Assembly (NCBI GenBank): GCA_013043295.1
Contig: JABDOO010000016.1
Location: 1-42,680 of the forward strand
Direction: 5' to 3'
Length of the DNA stretch: 42,680 bases
From: Candidatus Nitrosopumilus sp.
GTDB taxonomy: Archaea; Thermoproteota; Nitrososphaeria; Nitrososphaerales; Nitrosopumilaceae
The position numbers and the translations under genes were made by a program. Position 1 is the first letter of the stretch. Every line of letters starts with the position of its first letter. Of this stretch, positions 42,349-42,680 are shown piece by piece. Below the pieces are notes generated by a model. That model was given only the letters and a program-made list of their open reading frames with translations, did not search any database and had not been told where the DNA came from.

Positions 42349-42680
42349 TTGACTGATATTATCCAAAAAAATCATGATTACAAAAAATATGTGATTGATT
42401 CTAAACTACAGTATTTCAAACCTCATGCCACACAAATTGAAAAGACCTTTGCCGAAGAGATTACATCCAGCCTTAGTCGTGAATCCAAGTTTATCTCTCC
42501 AAAATTCTTCTATGACAAAAAAGGCTCTGAGATATTTGAAAAAATATGCTCAACTCCTGAATATTACCCTACAAGAACAGAAATTTCCATTCTTAAGCAA
42601 TTACAAAAAGAATTACCTTTCTTTCTGGATGATGATTTTCGCCTAGTTGAATTGGGTAGTGGCTCATCAGTAAAAACAAG
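42349..42680 (+). CDS. EgtD-like SAM methyltransferase, truncated by window end
   Basis: The first 110 codons of a gene that runs off the window. After TTG the frame shows the N-terminal features of the histidine-methyltransferase (EgtD / Methyltransf_33) family: KFISPKFFYDKKGSEIFEKI, CSTPEYYPTRTEISIL, and SAM motif I VELGSGSSVKT. EgtD trimethylates histidine in ergothioneine synthesis; other members methylate other amino acids. An in-frame TAA immediately precedes the TTG, and a TATA element lies 27 bp upstream. Substrate residues lie beyond the window, so only the family is claimed. Confidence 0.85.
   Translation, partial: MTDIIQKNHDYKKYVIDSKLQYFKPHATQIEKTFAEEITSSLSRESKFISPKFFYDKKGSEIFEKICSTPEYYPTRTEISILKQLQKELPFFLDDDFRLVELGSGSSVKT

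Noticed and set aside
1..42680. CRISPR arrays, insertion sequences, integrases, attachment sites or prophage genes
   Set aside because: Looked for regularly spaced repeats, transposase motifs and tRNA-adjacent direct repeats; none seen.

Overview
The window looks like chromosome from an AT-rich, marine-type ammonia-oxidising archaeon (Nitrososphaerota/Thaumarchaeota, Nitrosopumilus-like). The archaeal assignment is firm: it carries TBP and TFB, Alba, aIF1, deoxyhypusine synthase, Sec61-beta, geranylgeranyl reductase, CofC/CofD for coenzyme F420, Tsr3, an archaeal-type RNase P RNA, and TATA-box promoters placed 25-30 bp before start codons. The thaumarchaeal placement is inference from protein style (many single zinc-finger microproteins, large signal-peptide beta-repeat proteins, the archaeosortase-like protein). 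No amo gene or 16S rRNA lies in the window. I see no insertion sequence, prophage or CRISPR array; this is compact core and lineage-specific chromosome.

Layout. 1-3.6 kb: tbp, a DUF1512 membrane protein, two zinc-ribbon microproteins, methionine aminopeptidase divergent from tRNA-Pro(TGG), and a candidate C/D-box sRNA just after the tRNA. 3.7-10 kb: a 1089-residue lamin-tail plus beta-repeat exported protein, Tsr3, and a large membrane-anchored solute-binding protein whose lobes appear circularly permuted. 10-16.2 kb: a winged-helix/PD-(D/E)xK nuclease-like protein, DUF2070 with an upstream sec61-beta, a decayed ORF, a small MscS channel, UPF0148, aIF1, a CPBP protease and TFB. 16.2-20.7 kb: cofD-cofC, a membrane protein with a nine-cysteine CxC tail, a ribbon-helix-helix protein, a C2H2 microprotein, RNase P RNA and a methyltransferase. 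20.8-27.9 kb: a 988-residue exported helical protein, geranylgeranyl reductase, an SDR, a 3-hydroxyisobutyrate-dehydrogenase-like enzyme and small unknowns. 27.9-33.3 kb: zinc-finger proteins around a symmetric bidirectional promoter, a DsbA-like/four-TM redox pair, an archaeosortase-like protein, DNA polymerase IV and Alba. 33.3-42.7 kb: LysE, PAC2, deoxyhypusine synthase, inositol-phosphate synthase, a nitrilase-family enzyme, SMC, an OppF-type ATPase and the start of an EgtD-like methyltransferase.

How the genes fit together. Information-processing genes (tbp, tfb, aif1, map, tsr3, rnpB, alba, smc, dinB, dys) are interspersed with cell-envelope genes (the two giant exported proteins, the solute-binding protein, Sec61-beta, thiol redox pair, archaeosortase-like protein, geranylgeranyl reductase, inositol-phosphate synthase). 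All twelve tail-to-tail gene junctions lie between a 17-nt overlap and a 20-nt gap. Most promoter-proximal genes look leaderless, and I used that TATA-to-start distance to choose among alternative starts. Seven genes too short for a usual ORF length cut-off were added: Sec61-beta, a ribbon-helix-helix protein, two zinc microproteins, a single-TM peptide, an acidic 25-residue peptide (weak), and a frameshifted remnant. A 3'-truncated EgtD-like gene at the window end was also added.
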